From contig NZ_SMLC01000003.1 in assembly GCF_004349245.1 (NCBI RefSeq), positions 1 to 64,000 of the forward strand: a DNA stretch of 64,000 bases. Direction: 5' to 3'. Positions within the stretch are counted from its first letter, which is position 1. Each line of letters starts with the position of its first letter. The notes under the pieces are model-generated. The model made no database searches, was not told the DNA's origin, and worked only from the letters and a program-made list of their open reading frames with translations. A program made the position numbers and the translations under genes. Shown piece by piece: positions 25,311 through 33,826 of the stretch. Origin of the DNA: Actinomadura sp. 6K520 (GTDB lineage: Bacteria; Actinomycetota; Actinomycetes; Streptosporangiales; Streptosporangiaceae).

Positions 25311-25640
25311 GTGGACACCGCCGTAGCCCGTTCCCGCCTTGAGGCCATGCTCGAGGACTTGGATCGGTCCATCGCCATTCTCCGCGGAGAAAGCCCCGAG
25401 CGCGACAATTCCGTCGCGGACGCCGGGGCCGGCCTCACCGCCCTCGACCGCGTGGAGGCCGCCCTGCATTCACTGGAGCAGCACCGCGACGGCGTGGTGG
25501 CCGCCCTGGATCGCATCAGCGCCGGAACCTACGGCCGCTGCCTCGCCTGCGGCGAGCCCGTCCCGGAGGGGCGGCTGGAGGCCCGCCCGGACGCCGCCCG
25601 CTGCGTGACCTGCCAGGCCGCGCACGACCGGAGGCGTTAG
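25311..25640 (+). CDS. DksA/TraR-type zinc-finger protein
   Basis: This 109-aa protein has an N-terminal helical hairpin (RLEAMLEDLDRSIAILRGE, then ALHSLEQHRDGVVAALDRI) and a C-terminal Cys4 zinc finger CLACGEPVPEGRLEARPDAA-RCVTC. DksA/TraR proteins enter the RNA polymerase secondary channel; small actinobacterial versions are less well understood. I chose GTG 25311 with GGGAGGAG 11 bases upstream. It is convergent with the methyltransferase gene and lies 80 bp after the SRAP gene. Confidence 0.85.
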   Translation: MDTAVARSRLEAMLEDLDRSIAILRGESPERDNSVADAGAGLTALDRVEAALHSLEQHRDGVVAALDRISAGTYGRCLACGEPVPEGRLEARPDAARCVTCQAAHDRRR

Positions 25641-25652
25641 GGCCGGCCGGCG

Positions 25653-26489
25653 TCACCCCCTCCTGGCGCTCGCCAGCAGGTGGATGCCCAGGGACTCGTC
25701 CGGAACCGTGGCGTTCAGCTCGGTGCGGACCAGGCGGGGGAGGGCGCGGGGCGATTCGGCCAGGACATGCTCGACGGTCGACGGGGACAGCACCGTGCGA
25801 GGCCGGATCCACTCCACTTCGAGGCCGGCGTCGCCCAGCAGTTCGCGGAGCTGGTGGGGCGAGAACGAGCGGGTGATGCTCCCGTCCGGCCAGGGGATGA
25901 GGACGACCTCGGCGCTCGGGACGTCCGACAGGTGCGCCCAGTAGTTCCGCTCCGCCAGCAGCGCCATCCCGAGGGTCAGGGAGTCGACGCAGAGCAGGAC
26001 GCGGCCGCCCGGCCGCAGCACGCGGGCGATCTCGGCGACCGTGGCCTCGGTCGCGAGGTGGCGGGACAGCACCCGGTTCTCGGCGATCACGGCGTCGACG
26101 GAACCGCCGGCGAGGAAGGTGAGGCTGCCGGTGTCGCCGATGATCGGGATCGTGCCGCCCTTCGCGGGCGGTGCCCCGTCCGGTGCCGGGCGTCCGTCGG
26201 TCCTGGCCGGATCGAGGACCTCCAGGACGGTGTGCCGGGCCTCGGCGGCCTGGGCGGCGGAGCGTCCGCCCGAGATGTCCAGCACGCGGGACGGCCGCCG
26301 CGGCAGCCACCGGGTCAGCTGGGCGGCGGCGACCGCCCAGTAGAAGGTCCAGTAGCGCGCCAGCGCGTCGCCCGCCCCCTCCCCGGAGATGTCGCGCAGA
26401 CTGGCGATGGTGGGCTCGGACGTTCGCGCCGACAGCACCGGGTGCACGTTTGCTCCTGTTCTTGCCGTGTACGTCACTTCTTTCCCCAT
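25653..26489 (-). CDS. Class I SAM-dependent methyltransferase domain protein
   Basis: This protein has about 278 aa. [11 protein letters not shown] forms a divergent SAM-binding motif [16 protein letters not shown] motif II/III and [19 protein letters not shown] the post-III region typical of class I methyltransferases. The substrate is unknown; it lacks the usual DxGxGxG, having DISGGRS. Two starts are possible, ATG 26489 and GTG 26504, and neither has an ideal ribosome-binding site. It is divergent from sigR, sharing the 130-bp region that holds the SigR-type promoter. Confidence 0.75.
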   Translation of the reverse strand: MGKEVTYTARTGANVHPVLSARTSEPTIASLRDISGEGAGDALARYWTFYWAVAAAQLTRWLPRRPSRVLDISGGRSAAQAAEARHTVLEVLDPARTDGRPAPDGAPPAKGGTIPIIGDTGSLTFLAGGSVDAVIAENRVLSRHLATEATVAEIARVLRPGGRVLLCVDSLTLGMALLAERNYWAHLSDVPSAEVVLIPWPDGSITRSFSPHQLRELLGDAGLEVEWIRPRTVLSPSTVEHVLAESPRALPRLVRTELNATVPDESLGIHLLASARRG

Positions 26490-26556
26490 TACGGGAGGCG
26501 TCACCCTCCGTGCAGGACGGGCGGGGCGGCCGTGTCCGCCGCGTCACCCCCCGTCC

Positions 26557-26584
26557 GGGAATCGGCGGCGGTCCTTCGGTGTTG
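26557..26584 (+). promoter_or_regulatory. SigR-dependent promoter (GGGAAT-N18-GTTG) of sigR
   Basis: GGGAAT at 26557-26562 and GTTG at 26581-26584 are separated by exactly 18 bases, a perfect match to the SigR promoter consensus known from Streptomyces. It lies about 37 bp before the long-form ATG at 26621. This predicts disulfide-stress-induced autoregulation. Confidence 0.8.
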
Positions 26585-26620
26585 CACCGTCTCACAGGCC
26601 AAACGCGGAGGTGCACACCT

Positions 26621-27388
26621 ATGACCACAGCCGTTGCCGGTCAGCAGCGGAGCCCCCGAACCGCGGCCCCGCGCGGCGACGCGCAGACACCCGCCCGCGT
26701 CGGACGGCCGCGCGGACCGCTATCGTCTGGGGGATACGACGTCATCGGTCTAGCCGAGGCCGGCGGCGCCACAGCCGAGGGGGTGGGTCAGGTACAGGGC
26801 ACCACGGAGACCGTGGAGCAGCGCCGCGACCGGTTCCAGCGCGACGTGCTCCCGTTCTTGGACCAGCTGTATTCTGCCGCGCTGCGCATGACGCGCAACC
26901 CGGCGGACGCCGAAGATCTCGTCCAGGAGACCTTCGCCAAGGCGTTCGCGTCCTTCCACCAGTTCAAGGAAGGCACCAACCTCAAGGCGTGGCTCTACCG
27001 CATCCTGACCAACACGTTCATCAACTCCTACCGCAAGAAGCAGCGCCAGCCGCAGCAGGCCGCCACCGAGGACATCGAGGACTGGCAGATCGCGCGCGCC
27101 GCGTCGCACACGTCCAGCGGCCTCAAGTCGGCCGAGACCGAGGCGCTGGAGCACCTGCCGGACAGCGATGTGAAGCGGGCGCTGCAGGATCTCCCGGAGG
27201 AGTTCCGCATCGCCGTCTACCTCGCCGACGTCGAGGGCTTCGCGTACAAGGAGATCGCCGAGATCATGGGCACGCCCATCGGCACGGTGATGTCCCGCCT
27301 GCACCGCGGCCGGCGCCAGCTGCGGGGAATGCTGGAGGACTACGCTGAGGACCGCGGTCTCACCCGGACGGGCGGAGGGGTCGAGTGA
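26621..27388 (+). CDS. sigR: Disulfide-stress ECF sigma factor SigR (long and short isoforms)
   Basis: This is the SigR/SigH-family sigma factor that drives the thiol-oxidative-stress regulon. The core ([20 protein letters not shown], then [20 protein letters not shown] and [20 protein letters not shown]) is close to S. coelicolor SigR. ATG 26621 with GGAGG gives 255 aa; internal GTG 26783 gives the usual 201-aa core form. The 54-residue extension parallels the unstable SigR' isoform of S. coelicolor, made from a SigR-dependent upstream promoter. The same promoter type is present here. rsrA follows 89 bp downstream. Confidence 0.95.
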   Translation: MTTAVAGQQRSPRTAAPRGDAQTPARVGRPRGPLSSGGYDVIGLAEAGGATAEGVGQVQGTTETVEQRRDRFQRDVLPFLDQLYSAALRMTRNPADAEDLVQETFAKAFASFHQFKEGTNLKAWLYRILTNTFINSYRKKQRQPQQAATEDIEDWQIARAASHTSSGLKSAETEALEHLPDSDVKRALQDLPEEFRIAVYLADVEGFAYKEIAEIMGTPIGTVMSRLHRGRRQLRGMLEDYAEDRGLTRTGGGVE

Positions 27389-27477
27389 GCGGGAAACGCG
27401 CCTGCCGCGTACTGCGTAGCGAGATGCCGGACACCGTGCCGTGCCGCGGCGCGGTGAACGAGAAGGGTGAGTGAGCC

Positions 27478-27774
27478 ATGAGCTGTGGCGACCACCACGA
27501 GACCCCCTGTGACGAGGTCCTGGCGCGGGTCTACACCTATCTCGATGGCGAGCTGGACCAGGGCGGCTGCGGCGAGGTGCAGCAGCACCTGCACGAGTGC
27601 GGCCCGTGCCTGCGCGAGTACGGCCTCGAAGAGGCCGTCAAGAAGCTGGTGAACAAGTCCTGCGGCTGCGAGCAGGCCCCGAGTGACCTGCGCGCGAAGG
27701 TGCTCGGCCGCATCGAGGAGATCTGCGGGGACATCAAGGCGTCCGGTGACGCCGAGAAGACCGGCAGCGCCTGA
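27478..27774 (+). CDS. rsrA: Zinc-binding redox-sensitive anti-sigma factor RsrA
   Basis: This 98-aa ZAS anti-sigma factor binds SigR when reduced and releases it when a disulfide forms. The key residues are all present: Cys3, His7, Cys11, Cys31, His37, Cys41, Cys44 and a late Cys pair at 62/64. Cys11, His37, Cys41 and Cys44 match the zinc ligands and redox centre of S. coelicolor RsrA. The start is ATG after AGAAGGGTGAG. It is cytoplasmic with no membrane helix. Confidence 0.95.
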   Translation: MSCGDHHETPCDEVLARVYTYLDGELDQGGCGEVQQHLHECGPCLREYGLEEAVKKLVNKSCGCEQAPSDLRAKVLGRIEEICGDIKASGDAEKTGSA

Positions 27775-27780
27775 GCGTCG

Positions 27781-27792
27781 TATCGTTCTCGG
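27781..27792 (+). promoter_or_regulatory. Predicted leaderless promoter (-10 TATCGT) of the epimerase gene
   Basis: TATCGT at 27781-27786 is followed by six bases and GTG 27793, with no Shine-Dalgarno sequence. It begins 7 bases after the rsrA stop, so the epimerase gene may have its own leaderless transcript. Confidence 0.45.
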
Positions 27793-28716
27793 GTGCTCGC
27801 ACTCGTCACCGGCGCGGCCGGTTTCATCGGATCCCACCTGGTCGACCGGCTCGTCGCCGACGGCCACGAGGTCATCGGCGTGGACGACCTGTCCTCGGGC
27901 GGCACCGTCCGCCCGGGGCTGGAGCTGTGGGAGATGGACGTCGGCGACCCGGCGCTCGTCGAGCGCGCGGCGGTCCGCCGCCCCGAGGTGATCTGCCATC
28001 TCGCCGCGCAGGTGAGCGTCCGCGCCAGCGTCGCCGATCCGCTGGCCGACGCGCGCACGAACGTCGTGGGCACGGCGAACGTGCTGGAGGCGGCGCGGGC
28101 GGCGGGCGGCCGCAAGGTCGTGTTCACGTCGAGCTGCGCGGTGTACGGGGTGCCGGACGCGCTGCCCGTCCCGCCGGACGCCGAGCTGCGGCCCGCGTCC
28201 CCGTACGCGGCCTCGAAGGTGTCCGGCGAGGTGTACGCGGGCACGTACAAGGCGCTGTACGGCATCGACTACACGACGCTGACGCTGGCGAACGTCTACG
28301 GGCCGCGGCAGACCCCCGAGGGTGAGGCCGGCGTCATCTCGATCTTCACGGACGCGCTGCTGGCGGGCCGTCCCACGTGGGTGTACGGCGACGGCTCCCA
28401 GACCCGCGACTACGTCTACGTGCTGGACGTGGTGGACGCGTTCGCCCGCGCGGCGGGCGGGGACGGCGGCGGGCGGCGCCTCAACGTGGGCACCGGCGTG
28501 CAGACGAGCGACCGGGAGCTGCACACGCTGGTGGCCGAGGCCGCGGGCGCGCCGGACGACCCGGAGTTCGCGCCGCCGCGGCTGGGCGACCTGCCCGCGA
28601 TGTCCGTCGATCCGGGGGCGACCCGGCGGGCCCTCGGCTGGGAGCCGAAGGTGGGCCTTCGCGAGGGGCTGGCGGAGACGGTGGCATGGGCGAGGGAACG
28701 CATGGCCCCGGCTTGA
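27793..28716 (+). CDS. NAD-dependent epimerase/dehydratase (GalE-like)
   Basis: This 307-aa extended SDR of the nucleotide-sugar epimerase family has NAD-binding motif TGAAGFIG at residues 6-13, VDDLSSGG after the second strand, catalytic SSCAVYG and SPYAASK (YxxxK) near 137-143, and a C-terminal substrate domain. It is predicted to interconvert UDP-sugars, most likely UDP-glucose/UDP-galactose or a related pair. The start is GTG 27793. It sits between rsrA and the HD-domain genes, with a gap of 573 bp after it. Confidence 0.88.
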   Translation: MLALVTGAAGFIGSHLVDRLVADGHEVIGVDDLSSGGTVRPGLELWEMDVGDPALVERAAVRRPEVICHLAAQVSVRASVADPLADARTNVVGTANVLEAARAAGGRKVVFTSSCAVYGVPDALPVPPDAELRPASPYAASKVSGEVYAGTYKALYGIDYTTLTLANVYGPRQTPEGEAGVISIFTDALLAGRPTWVYGDGSQTRDYVYVLDVVDAFARAAGGDGGGRRLNVGTGVQTSDRELHTLVAEAAGAPDDPEFAPPRLGDLPAMSVDPGATRRALGWEPKVGLREGLAETVAWARERMAPA

Positions 28717-29289
28717 CGGAAAGCCGATGCTTGGTCCTTTCTGGGCATTTCCTGGGGATAATTGGGAACGCCCGGTAACGCACGTGCATTGTGACGTGCA
28801 TCCACGCTGTGCAATTACGGTCGGTGTATTCTCCCGGGGTAATTGATCACTTAAGGTGACGGCTGCTTCACAGTTGGCTCTCGTTTCCCCGCATGCCTGT
28901 GTGACCTGGGCAGTTCGCGTTAGGCTTGGGCCGGAATCAGCGACGGGAGCACGTGCCCGCCCGTGAATTCGGGAGTATGTGCTCGCCCGGGTGAGCCGGG
29001 GCCGACGAGGTCCCGGTGGCCGGCCGCGAGGCCGGCCGGCCCGGTTCGCGGGGGGAGGCAAGGAGCCATGCTCGAGCGTGTGAGGCCGGCGGGACACCGC
29101 CGGCGCGAGAGCCCCTCGGCGGTGTCGCTGACGATGCCCGAGGGCGTCTCCTGGGTGTAGTGCCGGCAGGCACGCGCACGCCCGGCGGCGGCCCGCCAGT
29201 CGAACCGAACACTCTCCGTCCCCGGCGGGCCCGCGCGGGCCCGCGCCGCCGCGGACGGGCCCGGGTGTTCACTCCCCGAGGGGGCGGCA
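28717..29289. other. 573-bp intergenic region upstream of the HD-domain gene pair
   Basis: The first 150 bp are unusually AT-rich for this genome and hold a direct repeat of GTGCAT (in acGTGCATtgtgacGTGCAT, about 28782-28802). A weak -10 TAGGCT lies at 28922-28927. Further on are a GC hairpin (GGCCGGCC-gcga-GGCCGGCC, about 29018-29037), a possible 30-codon reading frame (29068-29160) and a palindromic GGGCCCGCGCGGGCCC at about 29235 just before the start at 29290. The length and structure suggest a long 5' leader with regulatory potential. I do not recognise a known riboswitch. Confidence 0.5.
29068..29160 (+). CDS. Candidate 30-residue leader peptide
   Basis: This short frame starts at ATG with AAGGAG two bases upstream and encodes 30 residues beginning MLERVRPAGHRRRESPS and ending PEGVSWV. 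It lies in the leader region of the HD-domain operon, 130 bp before the first gene. It could be a small regulatory peptide or chance, and conservation in relatives would decide. No homology is recognised. Confidence 0.25.
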   Translation: MLERVRPAGHRRRESPSAVSLTMPEGVSWV

Positions 29290-30636
29290 ATGCGTGGACT
29301 CCCACTCCCCGCCTGGGCGTACGTATGCGGCGTGGTCGCCCTCGCGGGCGGACTCATCGCGACGTCGTCCTTCGCGGAGATCGACTGGGGCACGCTCGCC
29401 GTGCTGGCACTGCTGTTCCTCGTCTGCGACTCGGCGCCCGCGCGGCTCAACCTCGCCCGCGCCCGGGTGTCGCTGAGCTTCGCCGCGAGCCTGGCGTCGG
29501 TGGTCCTGCTCGGACCGGTCGGCGCGGCGCTGGTCGGCTTCTGCGCCGTGATCACCGGCCAGCGGATCTTCGCCCCCGTCAAGCGGGTCTTCAACGGCGC
29601 GCAGTTCGCGCTGAGCGGCTTCGCCGCCGGGACGGTCTTCCAGCTCCTCGGCGGTGACCGCTTCCACCCCGAGCAGATCCGCTGGGTCGAGAACGTCATC
29701 GGGCCGTTCCTCGGCGCCCTGGTCGCCTTCGTGCTCGTCAACCTGACGCTGATGGCCGGGGTGCTGCTGCTCAGCCGGCAGGCCGCGCCGCGCGAGCTGC
29801 TGCACGAGAGCGGCCAGCTCGCCGTCGGCTGCCTCGGCTACGGCATGGTCGGCCTGCTGATCGCCGGGCTGTGGCCGCGCATCGGGCCGTTCGCCGCCGT
29901 GCTGGTGCTGCTGCCGCTGCTCATCGCCCGCTGGGCGATGGACCAGGCGTACGTCCAGCAGCAGGCGCACGCCGCCACGCTCGCCGCGCTGTGCCAGGCG
30001 GTCGAGACCAAGGACTTCTACACCCGCGGGCACTCCGAGCGGGTGTCCCGCGGCTCGGTGATGATCGCGCAGGAGATCGGGATGCGGCCCGACCGGGTCG
30101 AGGCGATCCGGTACGCCGGGATGCTCCACGACGTCGGCAAGCTCGGCGTCCCCACCAAGGTCCTGCAGAAGAACGGCCCGATGACCGAGGAGGAGTTCGC
30201 CGCGATCCAGCTGCACCCGATGCGCGGGCTGGAGATCGTCCGCGAGATCGGGTTCCTGGACGAGGCGCTCGCCGGCATCATGCACCACCACGAGAAGATG
30301 AACGGCCGCGGCTACCCGATGGGCCTGGCCGGCGACGAGATCCCCGAGTTCGCCCGGGTCATCGCGGTCGCCGACGCGTTCGACTCGATGACCTCCACCC
30401 GCTCCTACCGGGAGGCCCGCAGCGTGGACGAGGCCGTCGCGGAGCTGCGCCGCTGCATGGGCGACCACTTCGACCCGGCGATCGTGGAGGCGTTCCTGCG
30501 GGCGCTCGAACGCACCCCGTGGGAGCCCCCCGGCCCGGTCGTCCTGCCCGACGACGACGTGGTGGAGACCACCCAGCAGGACCACGACGACCCGAGCACC
30601 CCCCTGCGGGTCGCCGGCGACGAGGTGCGGCGGTGA
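29290..30636 (+). CDS. Membrane-anchored HD-GYP-like phosphohydrolase
   Basis: This 448-aa protein has six to eight predicted membrane helices in the first 225 residues (for example AYVCGVVALAGGLIA, LAVLALLFLVCD and LLIAGLWPRIG). The C-terminal HD domain carries GHSERVSRG, MLHDVGKLGVP near 277-287 and HHEKMNGRGYP near 331-341. The last motif is the HD-GYP variant linked to cyclic-dinucleotide hydrolysis; a His/Asp metal site is intact. It may degrade c-di-GMP or another cyclic nucleotide at the membrane. A second, divergent HD protein gene starts 11 bp downstream, so they form an operon. Confidence 0.88.
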   Translation: MRGLPLPAWAYVCGVVALAGGLIATSSFAEIDWGTLAVLALLFLVCDSAPARLNLARARVSLSFAASLASVVLLGPVGAALVGFCAVITGQRIFAPVKRVFNGAQFALSGFAAGTVFQLLGGDRFHPEQIRWVENVIGPFLGALVAFVLVNLTLMAGVLLLSRQAAPRELLHESGQLAVGCLGYGMVGLLIAGLWPRIGPFAAVLVLLPLLIARWAMDQAYVQQQAHAATLAALCQAVETKDFYTRGHSERVSRGSVMIAQEIGMRPDRVEAIRYAGMLHDVGKLGVPTKVLQKNGPMTEEEFAAIQLHPMRGLEIVREIGFLDEALAGIMHHHEKMNGRGYPMGLAGDEIPEFARVIAVADAFDSMTSTRSYREARSVDEAVAELRRCMGDHFDPAIVEAFLRALERTPWEPPGPVVLPDDDVVETTQQDHDDPSTPLRVAGDEVRR

Positions 30637-30646
30637 CGGGACGCCC

Positions 30647-31966
30647 ATGAGCAGCCAGAGTGCCCGGGAAAGGGCCCCGTGGCAGAGCATCGACGCCGGC
30701 CAGCTGCTGCTGATCGCGACCGCCGGGCTGTTCGTCGTCGTCGCGGTCACGCAGGTCGCGGCGGTCGGCCTCCGGCAGCCCGACGTCGCGATCATCTTCG
30801 GGGTGCTGATCGCGCTGGGCGAGCTGTTCCGGATGGTGATGCCGGGCAACCGGGAGGTCGCGCCGATCGCCGCCGCCGGCGCGATCGGCTACGCCCTGCT
30901 GGTCGGCGTCGGCCCCGAGGGCGCCGCGCCGGACGCGCCGCTCGGCGTCGTCGCCGCCGAGCACTCGGCGCTGCAGGTCGTCGCCGTCACCGCCGCCGGG
31001 ATGCTCGTCGGGTCGCTGCCGCACATCGCGGTGGGCCGCTCCCCGCGGCTGGACGCGATGGCGCGGCGGCTGTTCACCGTCGCGGTCATCGCGCTGTGCT
31101 TCCGGCCGCTGCTGTCGCTCGACGTCGTCTGGCAGCTGCTGCTGGCGGTGATGGGCGTCGTCGTGATCGCGTCCTGCTTCACCGACGTGCTGATCGCCGC
31201 GATGATCCGGGCGGAGGCCGTCCGGGCGCGGTTCGGGATCGCGCTGCGGGACGAGATCGAGGCCAAGATGGCGCTGTGCGCGGCCACCAGCGCGACCGCG
31301 ATGCTGATCGCGGTCGCCACGACCGCGATGGGCGAGGCCGCGCTGCTGATCTTCACGGTGCCGATCCTGGTGACGCAGTTCGCGTTCCGCCGGTACGCCG
31401 GGACCCGTGCCACCTACCTGCAGACCGTCCGGGCGCTGTCGCGCGTCACCGAGGTCGGCGGCTACGTGGAGCCGGGGCATTCGCGCCGGGTGTCGCGGTT
31501 CGCGGTCGCGATGGGACGCGAGCTCGGCATGTCCGAGGAGGAGCTCCTCGAACTGGAGTACGCCGCGCTGATGCACGACATCGGCCAGCTCTCGCTCGGC
31601 GACCCGATCCCGGGCGGTGCGACCGTGCTGGCGTCCCCGCCGGAGCAGCGCCGCATCGCCGAGCTCGGCGCCGAGGTGATCAAGCAGACGGGCGTCCTGG
31701 ACCGGGTGGCGCACATCGTGCGGGTGTCCTCGCACCCCTACCGGGCGGGGGGCGACCCCGGCGGCACGGCACCGCCGGTCGCGCCGCCGCTCGCGAGCCG
31801 CATCATCAAGGTGGCCAACGCCTACGACGACCTGGTGGGCGAGTCCACCGACCGGGACAGGGGCGCGGCCGTGCTGGAGCGGCTGAGGCACGACTCCGCC
31901 GCCGAGTACGACCCGACCGTCGTGGAGGCGCTCAGCCGGGTCGTGGACCGCCGCCCCCGCCCGTGA
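30647..31966 (+). CDS. Second membrane HD-domain protein, divergent active site
   Basis: This 439-aa protein is paralogous in layout to the previous gene product: several membrane helices (about residues 20-245) then an HD domain. The metal motif reads LMHDIGQLSLGDPI (Gln instead of Lys after Gly), the first His is in GHSRRVSRF, and the GYP loop is replaced by SSHPYRAGGDPG. Catalysis may therefore differ from the intact HD-GYP partner or be lost; the two may form a hetero-complex. Its last 145 bases overlap, in antisense, the 3' end of the copper-protein gene. Confidence 0.82.
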   Translation: MSSQSARERAPWQSIDAGQLLLIATAGLFVVVAVTQVAAVGLRQPDVAIIFGVLIALGELFRMVMPGNREVAPIAAAGAIGYALLVGVGPEGAAPDAPLGVVAAEHSALQVVAVTAAGMLVGSLPHIAVGRSPRLDAMARRLFTVAVIALCFRPLLSLDVVWQLLLAVMGVVVIASCFTDVLIAAMIRAEAVRARFGIALRDEIEAKMALCAATSATAMLIAVATTAMGEAALLIFTVPILVTQFAFRRYAGTRATYLQTVRALSRVTEVGGYVEPGHSRRVSRFAVAMGRELGMSEEELLELEYAALMHDIGQLSLGDPIPGGATVLASPPEQRRIAELGAEVIKQTGVLDRVAHIVRVSSHPYRAGGDPGGTAPPVAPPLASRIIKVANAYDDLVGESTDRDRGAAVLERLRHDSAAEYDPTVVEALSRVVDRRPRP

Positions 31967-33744
31967 CGCGCCTGCGCCACCGCGACGGCGGTGGTGAGGG
32001 CGGCGGTGGCCGTCCACAGCAGCAGCGCGCCGAGCCGCTGGTCGTCCAGCGGTGCCGCGCCCCAGCCGCGGCCGAGCTCCTCGTACCAGCTGCCGCGGAG
32101 GGTGCCGTCCCGCATCAGGGCGACCCCGGCGACGACGTGCAGTGGCAGTACGGCGAACGGGAGCGGCGTCCCGGCCGTCCCGCGGAAGTACGCCAGCCCG
32201 ATGACCAGGAAGGCGAGCAGGGCGAGCGTGTGCAGCGCGTGGTTGCTGAGCGACGGCGGGAACAGCGGCGACACGGAGAATCCGTAGAGGCTGAGCAGGA
32301 GCAGCGCCGTCGCGACGACCGGATGGGACAGCAGCCGTATCCCGCGGCAGTCGCCCGCCGCGGCGACGAGCCGCGCGTTCTCGCCCCGCATGGCCCGCAC
32401 CGCCAGCCGCAGCGGAGCGCCGTACAGGAGCAGCAGCGGGGCGACCACCCCGATGAGGATGTGCTGGACGGCGTGCGCGCTGAACAGGACCATGCTGTAC
32501 CGGGAGATCCCGCTGCCGGTGGCGAGGAACGCGGCGAGGAGCCCCGCGTACCAGGCGGCACCGCGGTACCACGGCCAGTCCCGCACGCGCAGCAGGCCGG
32601 CGCCGTACAGTACGGCCCCGGTCACGATCAGGACGAGGAACAGCGGGTCGAGCCACCAGTCCAGCAGGTAGGGGCCGGGGCCCGCCGGTCCCGGCATCGG
32701 GTAGCCGAGGCGCAGCGCGGTGAGGTCGAGCGTGTCCGGGGCGTTCTCCGGCGGGGGAGTGCGGGACAGCCCGGTGGCGAGCGCCATCGCCGCCGCCATG
32801 ACGAGGACCTCGGCCGCCCCGAGCCGCAGGAAGGGCCGCGCGCCCGTCCCGTCCCGCAGGGCGGGGATGGTGGCGCGCCGGTGCCACCGGCCCAGCACGC
32901 CGAGGAGGACGAGCGCGGCGATCTTGGCGACGACCACCCACCCGTACCGCGAGCCGAGGTTGACGCCGCCGAGGCGCACCCAGGCGTTGACGGCGCCGCT
33001 GGCCCCGACGACGGCGAACGACACCAGCGCCAGCGTGCTGTAGCGCCCGACGACCGCGGGCAGCCGGTCGCGGAGCGCGGGCCCGATGGTGACCAGGGCG
33101 ACGAGCCCGCCGATCCACAGCGCGGCGCCCAGCACGTGCGCGGCCAGGCTGTAGACGGCGAGCGCGTGGTGGGAGGCGTTCGCCGCGTGCCCGGTGAACA
33201 GCGGCGGGAGCAGCGCGGCGAGCGCGCCCGCCAGCAGGTATCCGGCGCCGCCCTCGGCGCGGGGGACGCTCGCCGCGACCGCCAGCGCGACCGCGGCGGC
33301 GAGGACGATCAGCAGCGCCCGGCCCTGCGGCAGCTCGATGAGCAGCGTCCGCATCATGTTCCCGGTGAGGCCGCCGATGCCGGTGCCGAACAGGTCCAGC
33401 GCGGTGAACACGATCAGCGCCAGCGTGCACAGCGCCCACACGAGCGCCGTCAGCGAGACGGCCCGCAGGCAGCGGCGGCCGGCGGGCGACGGCGGCGGGG
33501 CGAACACGGCCGCGACGAGCAGCCACCCGACCGTGAGGACGGCGGCGGCGTTGCCGCCGAGCTTGGCGACCGTCAGCCCCGTCTTCGTCAGCGCCCCGGC
33601 CTGCGACAGGCCGGGCGCGGCGGTCTCGCTGAGCGCCCCGCCCAGCCGCACGACCAGCGCGAGGACGACCAGCGCCAGCGCGACGGCACCGATGGCGAGC
33701 ATCGGCCTGTCGGTCGGGGCAGCCTCCGGCTCCTGTGTCGCCAC
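31822..33744 (-). CDS. CopD/CtaG fusion: copper resistance D and cytochrome-oxidase assembly domains
   Basis: This 640-aa polytopic membrane protein has a CopD-type N-terminal half (residues about 15-310, many helices, AVYSLAAHVLGAALWIGGLV with metal-binding His) fused to a caa3/CtaG half (about 330-590, HAVQHILIG, LSNHALHTLALLAF and LPLHVVAGVALMRDG with conserved His). It probably imports or delivers copper for oxidase assembly. The gene extends 145 bp beyond the convergent HD gene's stop codon. The last 48 or so residues (from about RRSTTRLSASTT) are simply antisense of the HD gene, suggesting loss of the ancestral stop codon. Confidence 0.88.
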   Translation of the reverse strand: MATQEPEAAPTDRPMLAIGAVALALVVLALVVRLGGALSETAAPGLSQAGALTKTGLTVAKLGGNAAAVLTVGWLLVAAVFAPPPSPAGRRCLRAVSLTALVWALCTLALIVFTALDLFGTGIGGLTGNMMRTLLIELPQGRALLIVLAAAVALAVAASVPRAEGGAGYLLAGALAALLPPLFTGHAANASHHALAVYSLAAHVLGAALWIGGLVALVTIGPALRDRLPAVVGRYSTLALVSFAVVGASGAVNAWVRLGGVNLGSRYGWVVVAKIAALVLLGVLGRWHRRATIPALRDGTGARPFLRLGAAEVLVMAAAMALATGLSRTPPPENAPDTLDLTALRLGYPMPGPAGPGPYLLDWWLDPLFLVLIVTGAVLYGAGLLRVRDWPWYRGAAWYAGLLAAFLATGSGISRYSMVLFSAHAVQHILIGVVAPLLLLYGAPLRLAVRAMRGENARLVAAAGDCRGIRLLSHPVVATALLLLSLYGFSVSPLFPPSLSNHALHTLALLAFLVIGLAYFRGTAGTPLPFAVLPLHVVAGVALMRDGTLRGSWYEELGRGWGAAPLDDQRLGALLLWTATAALTTAVAVAQARHGRGRRSTTRLSASTTVGSYSAAESCLSRSSTAAPLSRSVDSPTRSS

Positions 33745-33826
33745 ACCCGGAGGTACGCATCCGGCCCATCGGCCGGTTCAAAGCGCACTAAGGTACCGCC
33801 AACCGGACCGCGGGCTGAGGAGCGAG

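Noticed and set aside
28717-28930. A c-di-AMP (ydaO) or other known riboswitch before the HD operon
   Set aside because: I could not find the conserved core sequence; only repeats and generic hairpins are visible.
30359-33781. Long minus-strand frame across the HD genes and the copper protein
   Set aside because: Same cause: a frame-shifted or antisense reading of real genes, with low-complexity Arg/Pro/Ala-rich translation.
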